Positions 38,123 to 46,749 of a stretch of DNA of 64,000 nucleotides are shown here, piece by piece; the first letter of the stretch is position 1, and each line of letters starts with the position of its first letter. The DNA comes from Hormoscilla sp. GUM202 (lineage in GTDB: Bacteria; Cyanobacteriota; Cyanobacteriia; Cyanobacteriales; Desertifilaceae): NCBI GenBank assembly GCA_005518205.2, contig RFFC02000007.1, forward strand, positions 168,226-232,225. Reading direction: 5' to 3'. A program made the translations under genes and the position numbers. The notes below the pieces were generated by a model. The model made no database searches. It was not told the origin of the DNA and worked only from the letters and a program-made list of their open reading frames with translations.

Positions 38123-38616
38123 GTCTCCATTAGCCCTACCCTAAAGGGTAGGGCTACAGAGACAAAGCCCGCCTGCGCGGACTGCGATGGTGTAGTATTA
38201 ATGTAGGTTGGGTTGAGGCACGAAACCCAACAGCGACAAGGCTAAAAATCCGAATATCTGACATAAAATGAGCTTGGTAGCGCGACTACTAATTTGTAGT
38301 AATATAGCAAGCATTGCAGGAGTTGTGCAATAATTTTTTTTGCTGTAATTATTACCTATGGGTTGAGCGGCATTTAACCCCCCCCTTTTTTTTGCACAAA
38401 TGATTTAGGATCACTATACCATTTTAAAAAAGATATGATAAACTTGACTAGGTACTCCTGACAAGGAGGCGGGAGCCTCAGAAGACCGTTTCCAGGTAGA
38501 ACCTGGGAACGAGAGGACGAGAGAATAGCGTTTTTTTCGAGATAGCAACTTGACAAATTGCTATAAGGTGGGCAGGAACGAGGTTTTAAAAACAGATCTT
38601 AGATAGAACCAAAACC
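38123..38616. other. Intergenic region with palindromes
   Basis: No gene. It holds CCCTACCCTAAAGGGTAGGG followed by a GCCCGCCTGCGCGG word (38133-38180), a GTTGGGTTGAGGCACGAAAC repeat (38203-38231), a C/T run (near 38381-38395) and a hairpin GTTTCCAGGT / ACCTGGGAAC with CGAG following (38488-38512). The last is a common cyanobacterial palindrome type, also hinted at near 54249. Confidence 0.6.
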
Positions 38617-39993
38617 ATGTTAAAAAAATCCATTTTAGAAAAGCTCGATCGCGAGCATCGGGGCAGTAAAAGACCATTAAACTTTGGGGTGTACTATAAA
38701 AATACCCTGGTGGCTCTCTGTCATGCTCTGGAAGATTTTATTCTGGAGTCAGAGGGAAACCCGGTGATGATTACGGCATTTCAACTGGGGAAATGGTACC
38801 TCCAAGAGGCCGATCGCTACGGAGAAATTGCCCAGGTGGCCTCTGATGTTGTAATTATGGCGGCATCGGGGACTGGGTTTACCGAACATCCTACCAGTCA
38901 GTTGGCAAACGTGACCTTGGTGGGCTTAGAACCAACGGATCCGGTGGCCCAAGAGTGGCATTTGATGATTCTTTCGCCCCAATACACGGCAATGGTACTT
39001 TGTCAAGAGTTGTCGGCTGCTGATTATGGGGCAAAAGGACAACCAAGTGAAGATAAAGAAAGGAAATTCTATGGTTTCTGGACTTTTGAACCAGATTTAG
39101 TCCGGGAAACGGTGGAACTGGCGATCGCGCATGTTGGGGGCTACGATCGGGAGTTGGAACAGAAGTTAACAGCCTCATTACAGGGAATGACTGGCGGCCA
39201 AATGTCAGGGAAAGATCTGGGGAAAGTGGTGTCGCGGGTGGTAAAATATCTGCAAACGAGTCAGCAGGATTTGCCGGATGCTAGCTATCAACAAGTGCTA
39301 GATGAAAATCTGGTGTCTAATAAAATGCAGGCATTCTTACGGATGGCACAGTTGATCGATCGGGCGGATGTCAGAAATCCCATGGCAGCAGCGGAGGTAG
39401 CGACGCTATCAGAAGCAATGGGGCAGTTATTGGATCTGCCAGCATGGCAAGTGAAGCGTCTGCGTCTGGCGGGGTTACTGCATCGTATGGCACCATTACA
39501 AGGAGTGGAGGAGGTACTTTCTCCAGGTAAATCAGCGGCCCAGCAAGTGGCAATGCAGGAGAGTACAGAAATACCCAAAGCATCAATTTTGCGGATTATG
39601 CCCCGGTTGAAGGCGATCGCCCAGATCGTGGCCCATCAGACAGAAAGCTGGGATGGTACCGGGCAACCAGATGGTTTAGCCTATGACGGAATTCCCTTAG
39701 AATCAAGGATATTAGGGTTAGTGGCAGAATTTCAGCAGCGAGTTACAATATATAAAGACGATCGGTCTAGAGAAAATCCCTTGACTCGGGCATTAGCAGA
39801 TTGTCAGGCCCAAGCGGGAGCCAAATTTGACCCCAAACTGGTAGAAAGCTTAGAGTTGCTAGTCAGAGGATTGCAGCAGGGGTTAAGTTTGCATGCAACT
39901 CAACCTAAGATTGCAGCGGGGATGTGGTTACTAGATGGCCAGTCCGATCCCGAAGCACAACTTCCCCTTCAGGCCAAGCTATTAGCCACATAA
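38617..39993 (+). CDS. DICT-domain sensor protein with degenerate HD-GYP-like region
   Basis: 458 residues. Residues about 1-140 form a DICT sensory domain (RPLNFGVYYKNTLVALCHAL, VMITAFQLGKWYLQEADRYG, SDVVIMAASGTGFTEHPT). The C-terminal half resembles HD-GYP domains: LRLAGLLHRMAP, IVAHQTESWDGTGQPDGLAYDGIPLESRIL. The leading HD and GYP triad residues are altered (GQPDGL where HxxxxxGYPxGL is usual), so phosphodiesterase activity is doubtful. DICT domains are linked to light and diguanylate signalling in cyanobacteria. Confidence 0.82.
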   Translation: MLKKSILEKLDREHRGSKRPLNFGVYYKNTLVALCHALEDFILESEGNPVMITAFQLGKWYLQEADRYGEIAQVASDVVIMAASGTGFTEHPTSQLANVTLVGLEPTDPVAQEWHLMILSPQYTAMVLCQELSAADYGAKGQPSEDKERKFYGFWTFEPDLVRETVELAIAHVGGYDRELEQKLTASLQGMTGGQMSGKDLGKVVSRVVKYLQTSQQDLPDASYQQVLDENLVSNKMQAFLRMAQLIDRADVRNPMAAAEVATLSEAMGQLLDLPAWQVKRLRLAGLLHRMAPLQGVEEVLSPGKSAAQQVAMQESTEIPKASILRIMPRLKAIAQIVAHQTESWDGTGQPDGLAYDGIPLESRILGLVAEFQQRVTIYKDDRSRENPLTRALADCQAQAGAKFDPKLVESLELLVRGLQQGLSLHATQPKIAAGMWLLDGQSDPEAQLPLQAKLLAT

Positions 39994-40003
39994 TCGGATT
40001 GGC

Positions 40004-40070
40004 CTCATGGCCCGCCGTGGGTTAAAACCCACAGGCTTTTAGCTCAAGTGGGTTAAAATTAAAACCCACT
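40004..40070. repeat. Family R1 repeat, copy 5
   Basis: GGCCCGCCGTGGGTTAAAAC, CCACAGGCTTTTAGCTCAAG and TGGGTTAAAATTAAAACCCA: the same double-hairpin design, here with a short insertion in the second loop. It lies 11 bp after the DICT gene. Confidence 0.75.
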
Positions 40071-40206
40071 CAGAGAGCATTATCTAGAAAGGATTTAGCC
40101 CACGCTTTGTGTACTTTTGCTCTTAGCCTCTGTTTTAACCGTCCCTCATCTGACGGGACATAAATCCGGTTTCTACAGAAATAGCCTACAAAAAAAGGAG
40201 ACATTT

Positions 40207-41100
40207 ATGCGCCCTAAACGTTCTTCTCCCTGGATTCATCGTAAGTCGCGTTTTATAATTGCGATCGTCGCCACTTTAGGTGCGGTGACAACGGCATATC
40301 TGACTGCGATTAAGTTTGCAGGAGAATCAGCTGCCTGTCCCACGGAGGGTTGTGATAAAGTCCTGTCTAGTCCCTATGCCATTATTTTTGGCTTACCTCT
40401 GGCATTGTTCGGTTTGTTAGCCTATGCTAGTATGGCGGGGATGGCAGTGTCGCCCTGGTTGCTCAATCCTGACTCCCAAAAGGAATTGCGTTCAAAGCTA
40501 GAAAACTGGACGTGGTTGTTAATGTTCGCAGGGGGGACATCAATGGCGCTATTCAGCGGCTATCTGATGTACGTGATGGCATTTGAGATAAAATCCCTTT
40601 GTCTGTACTGTATTTTTTCCGCTGTTTGCTCCCTGAGTTTATGTATACTAGCATTCATCGGTCGTGATTGGAAAGATATCGGGCAAGTGCTTTTCATCGG
40701 AGCGATCGTGGGAATGATTACTCTGGTGGGAACTTTAGCAGTTTATGCTCCCATTAATAATCCCCGGGCCGAACAAGGCGGCTATGCGATTACGACTACT
40801 TCAAATCCGGCAAAAATTGCCCTAGCGAAGCATCTAAAAGCAGCGGGAGTTAAAATGTATGGAGCATTTTGGTGCGGTCACTGCCAAGATCAAAAGAAAT
40901 TATTTGGAAAAGAAGCTGCTGCTGAATTAAACTACATTGAGTGTGACCCGAACGGGAAAAATCCCCAGACTTCTTTATGCAGAACGGCGGGGGTCCAAAG
41001 CTATCCGACTTGGGAATTTAAGGGTCAGTTGTACCCAGGAGTGCAAGGGTTGAACCAACTGGCTGAGTTATCGGGATATACAGGCGATCGCAACTTTTAG
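40207..41100 (+). CDS. Vitamin K epoxide reductase (VKOR) fused to a thioredoxin-like domain
   Basis: 297 residues from ATG 40207, which has AAGGAG 6 bp upstream; the 30-residue upstream extension overlaps repeats and was not used. Four or five membrane helices (IIAIVATLGAVTTAYLTAIK and others) carry the VKOR cysteines in ACPTEGCDKV and the CLYCIF motif. A C-terminal thioredoxin-like domain has YGAFWCGHCQDQKKLFG with a CGHC active site. This fusion oxidises protein thiols in the periplasm/thylakoid lumen using quinone; its Synechococcus counterpart is structurally known. The stop overlaps the GCGATCGC-rich end. Confidence 0.92.
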   Translation: MRPKRSSPWIHRKSRFIIAIVATLGAVTTAYLTAIKFAGESAACPTEGCDKVLSSPYAIIFGLPLALFGLLAYASMAGMAVSPWLLNPDSQKELRSKLENWTWLLMFAGGTSMALFSGYLMYVMAFEIKSLCLYCIFSAVCSLSLCILAFIGRDWKDIGQVLFIGAIVGMITLVGTLAVYAPINNPRAEQGGYAITTTSNPAKIALAKHLKAAGVKMYGAFWCGHCQDQKKLFGKEAAAELNYIECDPNGKNPQTSLCRTAGVQSYPTWEFKGQLYPGVQGLNQLAELSGYTGDRNF

Positions 41101-41250
41101 CGCGTAGGGAGAAAAAATTGGGAGCATGTCTAATTGCTAATGTCAGTATATCTGCCATGTTCCCGAAAAAATTAAGGTAAACTTGAAGATAAGTTAGGGT
41201 TGAGTAAAAATCCAGCATAATAGACAAAGCAAATCAACTGAAATCCTGCC

Positions 41251-41538
41251 ATGTCAGAACAAATTACGCCCCAAATTAGCGATCGCATCTGCAAGCACAT
41301 GAACGAAGACCACGCCGAGGCGATCGCCCTTTACGCCCAAACCTTTGGCAATAGTCCCGAAACGACATCAGCTTACATGAACTCAATAGACCCCGAAGGA
41401 ATGGATCTCACAGCCCAAATCAACGGTTCGGAAGTTCCTGTACGGATAAAATTCGACCATACTCTGGCCGATGCTGAAGACGCCCATCATACCTTAATCG
41501 CAATGGTCAAACAAGCACGACAGCTTACCCAAAAATAA
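41251..41538 (+). CDS. DUF2470 family protein
   Basis: 95 residues. ISDRICKHMNEDHAEAIALYAQTFGN, MNSIDPEGMDL and HHTLIAMVKQARQL match the DUF2470 fold found at the C-terminus of HugZ-type haem oxygenases and, in plants, in tetrapyrrole-linked proteins. As a stand-alone domain it may bind haem or tetrapyrroles; this is inferred from relatives. Confidence 0.87.
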   Translation: MSEQITPQISDRICKHMNEDHAEAIALYAQTFGNSPETTSAYMNSIDPEGMDLTAQINGSEVPVRIKFDHTLADAEDAHHTLIAMVKQARQLTQK

Positions 41539-41548
41539 GCGGCGATAC

Positions 41549-41647
41549 ATGGAAAAATCGCGCGAGGGTCAGTTTTCCCCAGGAATGCAAGGGTTGGAGA
41601 AGCTAGCAGAGTTATCGGGGTATACAGGCAAACCCATTACTGTGTAA
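41549..41647 (+). pseudogene. 3' remnant of a VKOR-thioredoxin gene
   Basis: An ATG-started 32-codon frame reads EGQFSPGMQGLEKLAELSGY, TGKPITV, matching the last residues of the VKOR fusion 450 bp upstream (GQLYPGVQGLNQLAELSGYTGD). Differences at about a third of positions show it is not a fresh copy. It is probably what remains of a second VKOR gene or a recombination scar around the DUF2470 gene. Confidence 0.75.
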
Positions 41648-41867
41648 GTGTTTGGAGGCTTTCAAGAGCGAATTTAGCCGCCACAGGTACGGAAGAACCA
41701 GGTTGTATAGATCGCAACTTGAATTATGCTATTATATAACCGTGCTTTGTAAAAATACTCAATTCCCGGGGCTTTTAGCCATGCACTGGTGCAAACGGAA
41801 TGCTTAAATCAAAGCACAATAATAATTTCGATGGCTCGAAAGTCAGTCAAGTTAACTTTTGTTAAAA

Positions 41868-42205
41868 CAATACTCCGGACAGTTTTTAGACTCCAGAACC
41901 ACCACAGAGCAAGGGTTACGGCATACTGGCATGATTTGTTTCAAGGTCTGCCCCAGAGCTGACTTGCAAACAATAGCCCGCTCTCCCAAAGGCTTACGCT
42001 GTAAGGCTTACAGCGGGGGAATCTCACCTTTGCATCTGTACCTATTATAGACTTAATCCTATAGTAACTATTATTTATTTCTACGATTAAGGGATCGGGA
42101 TACATGATTCTGTGATATATTGAAATTGAAGTGAAAGACATTGTGTTGCTTGCATTATGAACCCAACCTTACAGCACAGCTACGTTCCCAAAAGTGTCCG
42201 GAGTA
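41868..42205. mobile_element. Non-autonomous element (CAATACTCCGGAC family), copy B
   Basis: Ends CAATACTCCGGACA and TGTCCGGAGTATTG are perfect 14-bp inverted repeats, flanked by TTAAAA on both sides (41862-41867 and 42209-42214 region), a likely 6-bp target duplication. Its first 140 bp and last 45 bp match copy C. About 150 bp in the middle (42010-42160) are not shared and look like a second insertion. It ends exactly at the ribosome binding site of the next gene. The upstream stretch 41648-41861 holds no gene. Confidence 0.75.
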
Positions 42206-42228
42206 TTGTTAAAAGGAGAATGTTGCTC

Positions 42229-42837
42229 ATGAGCAGAATGATTACTGCTTTGTTACTCGCCCTCTGTTTGAGTCTGTCTCTAGGTCAGGGAACCGCATTA
42301 GCATTTCCCGCCCATAACTTCATGTTCGTAGGGCCTGTGGCGGTGATCGAGCTTAATGTGCCTCCGGCAGAGATAGTGAAACCTGGTCCTCCACCTACGA
42401 TCAGATTGAATGATTGGTACTACAAAGTATTCAACACAAAAGAGCAAGCCGAGAATGTTGAGGCGCAATGGAAAACAGTTGAGAATAATGGAGGAGTACC
42501 TGTGCCCAAATATGAAGTCAAGGAGGTGCTTTATCAAGGAAGAAACATGTGGGGCTTTCGGTCGCATGGAGTGAACGGCACGTTTTTCCAGGTACAGAAG
42601 CCAGGCAAGATCAAACCATTGATGGACTGGGTAAAAGTACAGACTGATCGGAAGGTACTCGAACGTGCGAGAAATATCTTCATCTATGTCAAGGGTAACA
42701 TGGGAGATGCACAGGGTTACGTGGAGATAAAGGCTGGTCTGGGTATGAACTTTATTGACATCAACACCCCTGGTACCAGTCCAAATGCTGAAGATGTGAT
42801 TAACGCGATTAACGAAAAACTCAACAGTCTTCCGTGA
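42229..42837 (+). CDS. Secreted protein of unknown function
   Basis: 202 residues from ATG 42229, 10 bases after AGGAG; ATG 42220 is too close to the site. The N-terminus (MITALLLALCLSLSLGQGTALAFP) is a clear signal peptide with an AxA-like cleavage site. The mature part (LNDWYYKVFNTKEQAENVEA, KVLERARNIFIYVKGNMGDA, YVEIKAGLGMNFIDINTPG) has no recognised domain and is rich in Lys/Asn. Its own promoter is displaced, because element copy B lies directly upstream. It is convergent with the ATPase module and its end abuts the truncated DUF4276 gene. Confidence 0.72.
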   Translation: MSRMITALLLALCLSLSLGQGTALAFPAHNFMFVGPVAVIELNVPPAEIVKPGPPPTIRLNDWYYKVFNTKEQAENVEAQWKTVENNGGVPVPKYEVKEVLYQGRNMWGFRSHGVNGTFFQVQKPGKIKPLMDWVKVQTDRKVLERARNIFIYVKGNMGDAQGYVEIKAGLGMNFIDINTPGTSPNAEDVINAINEKLNSLP

Positions 42838-42844
42838 CATCAGC

Positions 42845-42939
42845 GTAGTCTTCTGTTGAAGGCGCAACTTGAGTAAATCTAGCAATACAGGCTTAAATGC
42901 CCTTTCCGTTGCGCCTTCAACCAGAATAGCAATTTTCAC
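42845..42939 (-). pseudogene. DUF4276 (TOPRIM-like) gene, 5' remnant
   Basis: Starting at GTG 42939, which overlaps the ATPase stop codon (GTGA), the minus strand reads VKIAILVEGATERAFKPVLL, DLLKLRLQ, the conserved start of DUF4276 proteins, where the Glu of VEGATE is the TOPRIM-like acidic residue. Similarity stops after about 28 residues; the frame then runs antisense through the secreted-protein gene. The 150 or more residues expected after this are gone. Confidence 0.78.
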
Positions 42940-44081
42940 GGTCTGCCTCCTATCAAGTTCATGGCCCAAATCTCGTCTAAACTATAGTCTATCAGCCATT
43001 TATCTAAATCTAGAGAGTCAGCCCAAGTCATAGTTGTCAGCCCAGAGACAGCATCACAGACCAGGACTTCTCTCGGATCGAGAAATCTAATTAACCTATC
43101 TGAATGGGTTGCTACAATCAACTGAGTGCGTTGAGCAGCTTCTCGCATGACATCCGCCAGCAGTCGCAACAACTCTGGATGCAAGCAAACTTCTGGCTCG
43201 TCAATCATAGTGACAGCAGATAATTCCTGACTTTGTAAGAGAGTCACTAGCCAGAGAAACCGCAATGTTCCTTCCGATAGCTGGTCCATGTAAAAGGGTT
43301 CGGAAAAGTTTTTATCCTTCCAAGTCAATGCTAAGGTTCCTGCTGCTACTGGCGGAAACCCCAATCGCTCGAAATCTGGAAATGCCGCCGCTAAGGTATC
43401 TTGTACGATCTCAAAGCGATCGGGATTTGTTTCTCGCAGATAGTAAAGACAAGAAACCAAAGTCTCGACCTTTGCCCCTGGTAATTTAGCTGGACGCATC
43501 TGTTGGGGAAGACGCGCGGGGCTTCTAGGGGAAACATTTAAGTTCCCAGCAGAATAAAAAGCACAGTTAGCCAATCTAGTTCTGATATTTTCTGGCTGCT
43601 GATACATCTTGGGAACCTGAGATAGGGACGTTTCTAAAGGATTATGTTCCCAGTTAGGGCGCAATAGCTGCCCATCTTCGGTGCTATAATACTTGATATC
43701 CAAGCCACGAGAGTCAATGTACTGCATAGAGACAGCATCAGCATGTTGGGCCAAAGTTTCTCTAGCAATTTCATAGAACTGACCTTTGAGAACGAGTTTA
43801 AGGTAGTAATGCAGCGGTTGCCCATCCGGTACGGGCACGGACAAGGAAATTCCTATAGCATCAGTCTTGTCTCGCGTCACTATTTGACTCAGACCGCTCA
43901 ATTCTGAAATTTGGGACTGTAACTGACCTTTTGCTGACGCTGCTAGCAGGGAGAAGATTTCCAAGAAAGAAGTTTTCCCCACACCATTAGCACCAATCAT
44001 CACAGTCAGGGGTCGCAGCTCCAGATTCAGGTCAAACAACCGCCGGTAGCCCTCGATGGTAATTTGTGTAAATGCGTTCAT
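42936..44081 (-). CDS. AAA family ATPase (OLD/RecF-like)
   Basis: 381 residues. Walker A in PLTVMIGANGVGKTSFLEIF, ABC-like signature LSEGTLRFLWLV, Walker B with VTMIDEPEVCLHPELLRLLA, and the switch histidine in IVATHSDRLIRFL. These are the features of SMC/RecF-like AAA15/AAA21 ATPases. Genes of this type are usually paired with a DUF4276 or other TOPRIM protein, and related pairs act in phage defence. Here the partner survives only as a 28-codon stub joined by a GTGA overlap, so the module is probably inactive or works alone. Confidence 0.88.
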   Translation of the reverse strand: MNAFTQITIEGYRRLFDLNLELRPLTVMIGANGVGKTSFLEIFSLLAASAKGQLQSQISELSGLSQIVTRDKTDAIGISLSVPVPDGQPLHYYLKLVLKGQFYEIARETLAQHADAVSMQYIDSRGLDIKYYSTEDGQLLRPNWEHNPLETSLSQVPKMYQQPENIRTRLANCAFYSAGNLNVSPRSPARLPQQMRPAKLPGAKVETLVSCLYYLRETNPDRFEIVQDTLAAAFPDFERLGFPPVAAGTLALTWKDKNFSEPFYMDQLSEGTLRFLWLVTLLQSQELSAVTMIDEPEVCLHPELLRLLADVMREAAQRTQLIVATHSDRLIRFLDPREVLVCDAVSGLTTMTWADSLDLDKWLIDYSLDEIWAMNLIGGRP

Positions 44082-44117
44082 AACTGAAAACTCAGATGCT
44101 ATGCTATAATCTTACCT

Positions 44118-44483
44118 ATGATTGACATTAACATTCTCTGGGAATTCTCCAGGAACCACTGCATCGCCATTTGTGCCTTTCTGGTGCCAGTTAACCTGCT
44201 GGCAACTTTGCTGACTATGATTCTGGTGACCGTCGGTCGCCCTCGGGTTCAAGTCTGGTGGGCGGCAGGATTTGCGTCACTACCGGCGATCGCCATGTTT
44301 CTGCACGTGCTGAGTTGGTTCATCATTGGAGTAGTCATGGCACCTACCTACATCCTGTTCTTTCTAGGATGTACTTGTCTGCTGATTAATTTCTGGGCAG
44401 TTATCGATCGACAAAGCATGTCCGGTCTCCTGCGAATTCCTTATCTCAAACTTCGCTCGATCGTCGTGCCGATTTCAGGATAA
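44118..44483 (+). CDS. Small integral membrane protein
   Basis: 121 residues with three membrane helices (HCIAICAFLVPVNLLATLLT, VWWAAGFASLPAIAMFLHVL, APTYILFFLGCTCLLINFW). It is transcribed away from the ATPase with only 36 bp between starts. No known domain; function unknown. Confidence 0.62.
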   Translation: MIDINILWEFSRNHCIAICAFLVPVNLLATLLTMILVTVGRPRVQVWWAAGFASLPAIAMFLHVLSWFIIGVVMAPTYILFFLGCTCLLINFWAVIDRQSMSGLLRIPYLKLRSIVVPISG

Positions 44484-44828
44484 GCATCTCATGGATAGCA
44501 AGGATAACAATTGGTTTTGATCGAAGTTTTTAAAACTATTAAACTCAGTCTAGAGGAGATGAGAGTCTGTAATTATACGATGAAGGCAATTTTTACGATC
44601 GTGGCATTCTCCAAGACTAACTGGAAGCCAAAATTACAGAAATCAATGAATTGAAGAAATCAAAAAGATAAAAGGAGAAATTCAGAGCAGAATTCGGGTA
44701 ATCCCGAATCGTGAAAAACAAGATAAGATGCTGAAAATATTACCTGCGATCGCATGTAAATAGGTGAATAAACAATTGTTTCTACTGTTCGAGAAACAAT
44801 TGTTTATCGGGAAATTTGCTGATAACTG
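44484..44828. other. Intergenic region, lipA 3' side
   Basis: No supported gene. It is AT-rich. A stretch at 44620-44670 (AAAATTACAGAAATCAATGA and following) could be a decayed C-terminal coding piece but cannot be assigned. The notable feature is the long hairpin at 44768-44807. Confidence 0.5.
44768..44807 (-). terminator. lipA terminator, perfect 16-bp stem
   Basis: ATAAACAATTGTTTCT and AGAAACAATTGTTTAT pair perfectly around ACTGTTCG, 22 bases past the lipA stop. Each arm contains the palindrome AACAATTGTT, so alternative foldings are possible. The stem is AT-rich, unusual for an intrinsic terminator. Confidence 0.75.
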
Positions 44829-45728
44829 TTAGACTTCTCCGGCGTGATAGGAACTGCGAACTAGGGGACCGGAACGGACATGAGAAAAACCTATCTCCCG
44901 GGCGATCGCGCCCAATTGATCGAACTCCTCTGGGGTCCAGTATTTCTGCACCGGCAGGTGTGCGAGGGAAGGGCGCATATATTGACCGATGGTGAGGCGA
45001 TCGCACCCGACGGCCCGCAGATCGGCCATAGCTTCGATAGTTTCCGCTTCCGTTTCCCCAAGTCCCAGCATTAACCCCGACTTCGTGGGTATAGTCGGAT
45101 CCAACTCTTTGACAAAACGTAACACATCTAGGGAGCGATCGTACTTGGCCCCGCGACGAACCGGTCCTTGCAAGCGTCGCACCGTCTCCAGATTATGATT
45201 ATAACAAGCGGGTTTAGCTTGCACCACCTGAGCCACTAATTCCTTTTGTCCCCAAAAATCCGGTGTCAGCACCTCAATTTCCGTTTCTGGGTTCAACTGG
45301 CGCACCGCAGCCATTGTGGCCGCAAACCAACCCGCCCCCCGATCGGGCAAATCATCTCGGGCCACGGCAGTCAGCACCACATAGCGCAACCCCAGCAACT
45401 GCACGGACTCTGCCACCTTTTGCGGTTCGGTGGGATCTAGGGGCATGGGTGCGTGACCCTTATCCACTTGACAAAAAGCACAAGAGCGAGTACAAGTAGG
45501 CCCCATCAGCAGAAAAGTCGCCGTCAGATTAGCATAGCACTCTCCCCGGTTGGGACAGCGTCCCTCCTCGCAGATCGTGTGAATTTGACGTTGCTTGATA
45601 ATTCGCTGTACTGTAGAAATATCACTAGCGTTACCGACGGGGCGTCGCAACCAAGGTGGGAGACGATCTCCTGAGGCACGGCGCTGCCTGGCAGCGGACT
45701 GAGTTTGGTCAGATTTGGTCATGGACAT
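44829..45728 (-). CDS. lipA: Lipoyl synthase
   Basis: 299 residues. The auxiliary cluster cysteines are in [19 protein letters not shown] and the radical SAM cluster in [27 protein letters not shown] and [10 protein letters not shown] are also typical, and the C-terminal Ser in RSSYHAGEV coordinates the auxiliary cluster. The enzyme inserts two sulfurs into protein-bound octanoate to form lipoate for 2-oxoacid dehydrogenases and the glycine cleavage system. Two in-frame ATGs (45728 and 45722) are possible starts. Confidence 0.95.
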   Translation of the reverse strand: MSMTKSDQTQSAARQRRASGDRLPPWLRRPVGNASDISTVQRIIKQRQIHTICEEGRCPNRGECYANLTATFLLMGPTCTRSCAFCQVDKGHAPMPLDPTEPQKVAESVQLLGLRYVVLTAVARDDLPDRGAGWFAATMAAVRQLNPETEIEVLTPDFWGQKELVAQVVQAKPACYNHNLETVRRLQGPVRRGAKYDRSLDVLRFVKELDPTIPTKSGLMLGLGETEAETIEAMADLRAVGCDRLTIGQYMRPSLAHLPVQKYWTPEEFDQLGAIAREIGFSHVRSGPLVRSSYHAGEV

Positions 45729-45934
45729 GTAGTATATTCGGCCAACTCTGTAGGTTAATATGTGGAACTGAATTGATTAATTTCCCTTGGCCAGAGGGTA
45801 TTCTAGTTGAAGCAGTGTAAATTTAACCCACCTGTCGGTCATGCTGATATTTTTAACAGCAACTGGGGCATCAATATCTTCAACCTGTGAACTCATAATA
45901 TCATCTTTACACTCACCATCACCAGGAGTCAGTC

Positions 45935-46549
45935 GTGGCACAAAAACACAAGATATTAGTTATCGATGACAGTAGAGTTATCCGGATGCGGGTGCGGGAT
46001 ATGTTGCGAGAAGGTAACTTTGAAGTCCTGGAAGCCAAAGATGGCGAAGAAGGACTGAAATTTATCCGCCAGGAACGCCCAAACCTGATCGTGCTAGATT
46101 TCCTGTTGCCTAAAGTCAGCGGTTGGGATGTATTTCAGAATATTCGCGGTCATGCTCAGTGGCGGAAGATTCCGCTGGTGTTAATGTCTGGTCGGAAAGA
46201 AGAGGTAACGGAGAAAATCCTGGAACCCTTCGAGTTTTGGGAGTTCATCGAAAAGCCTTTTGAGCAAAAACAGCTGATTAGCGCGATCAAATCAGCCATG
46301 AAAAAGGCGACCAAGGTGCAACCACCACTAGAACAGGAAGCTTCCGCCCCAGCGGCCACAACTGCGCTGTCCGAGGCCGCAGCCCCAGCCACAGCCGGTG
46401 CTGGCTCGGCTGAGATTGAACAGCTCAAACAGCAGATGGCAAAAATGCAGGCTGAGATTCAAGCCTTGAAAAAACAGGTGGCCCAGATAGAGCCCTTGAA
46501 ACAGCAATTGGTCAAGATTTTTAACTTCGTCAAACAGAAGGTTAAGTAG
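45935..46549 (+). CDS. Response regulator with C-terminal coiled coil
   Basis: 204 residues from GTG 45935 (AGGAG upstream). A CheY-like receiver domain with Asp11-Asp12, phosphoacceptor Asp55 in LIVLDFLLPK, MSGRKEE and EKPFEQ (Lys) occupies residues 1-125. An Ala/Pro/Thr-rich linker leads to a coiled coil (IEQLKQQMAKMQAEIQALKK, QIEPLKQQLVKIFNFVKQKV). No DNA-binding domain: output is probably by protein interaction or oligomerisation. The cognate kinase is not nearby. Confidence 0.9.
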   Translation: MAQKHKILVIDDSRVIRMRVRDMLREGNFEVLEAKDGEEGLKFIRQERPNLIVLDFLLPKVSGWDVFQNIRGHAQWRKIPLVLMSGRKEEVTEKILEPFEFWEFIEKPFEQKQLISAIKSAMKKATKVQPPLEQEASAPAATTALSEAAAPATAGAGSAEIEQLKQQMAKMQAEIQALKKQVAQIEPLKQQLVKIFNFVKQKVK

Positions 46550-46749
46550 TACTAGTACCCACGCAGGTAATATCAAATCAGTGTAGGCGGACTTAGTCTG
46601 CGTAGCGCAGGTGACCTGCGATTTTAGCGGACTTCCCTTGTAGCTGTGTCCCTTGACATGATTGATTAAACTGCTAGCAGCAATACCGAGTAAACCCCTG
46701 CACCGATAAGGAAAGACCAGAAACAACTTTCGCGATTTTCGGGGATTTA

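Noticed and set aside
38374..38556. Minus-strand 60-codon open frame
   Set aside because: It spans a C/T run and hairpins; no support for coding.
41859..42050. Short open frames resembling those at 32014 and 60425
   Set aside because: They resemble each other because they lie in copies of the same non-autonomous element, not because they are genes.
42298..42844. Long minus-strand open frame continuing the DUF4276 start
   Set aside because: Beyond about 28 codons it is antisense to the secreted-protein gene and has no resemblance to DUF4276.
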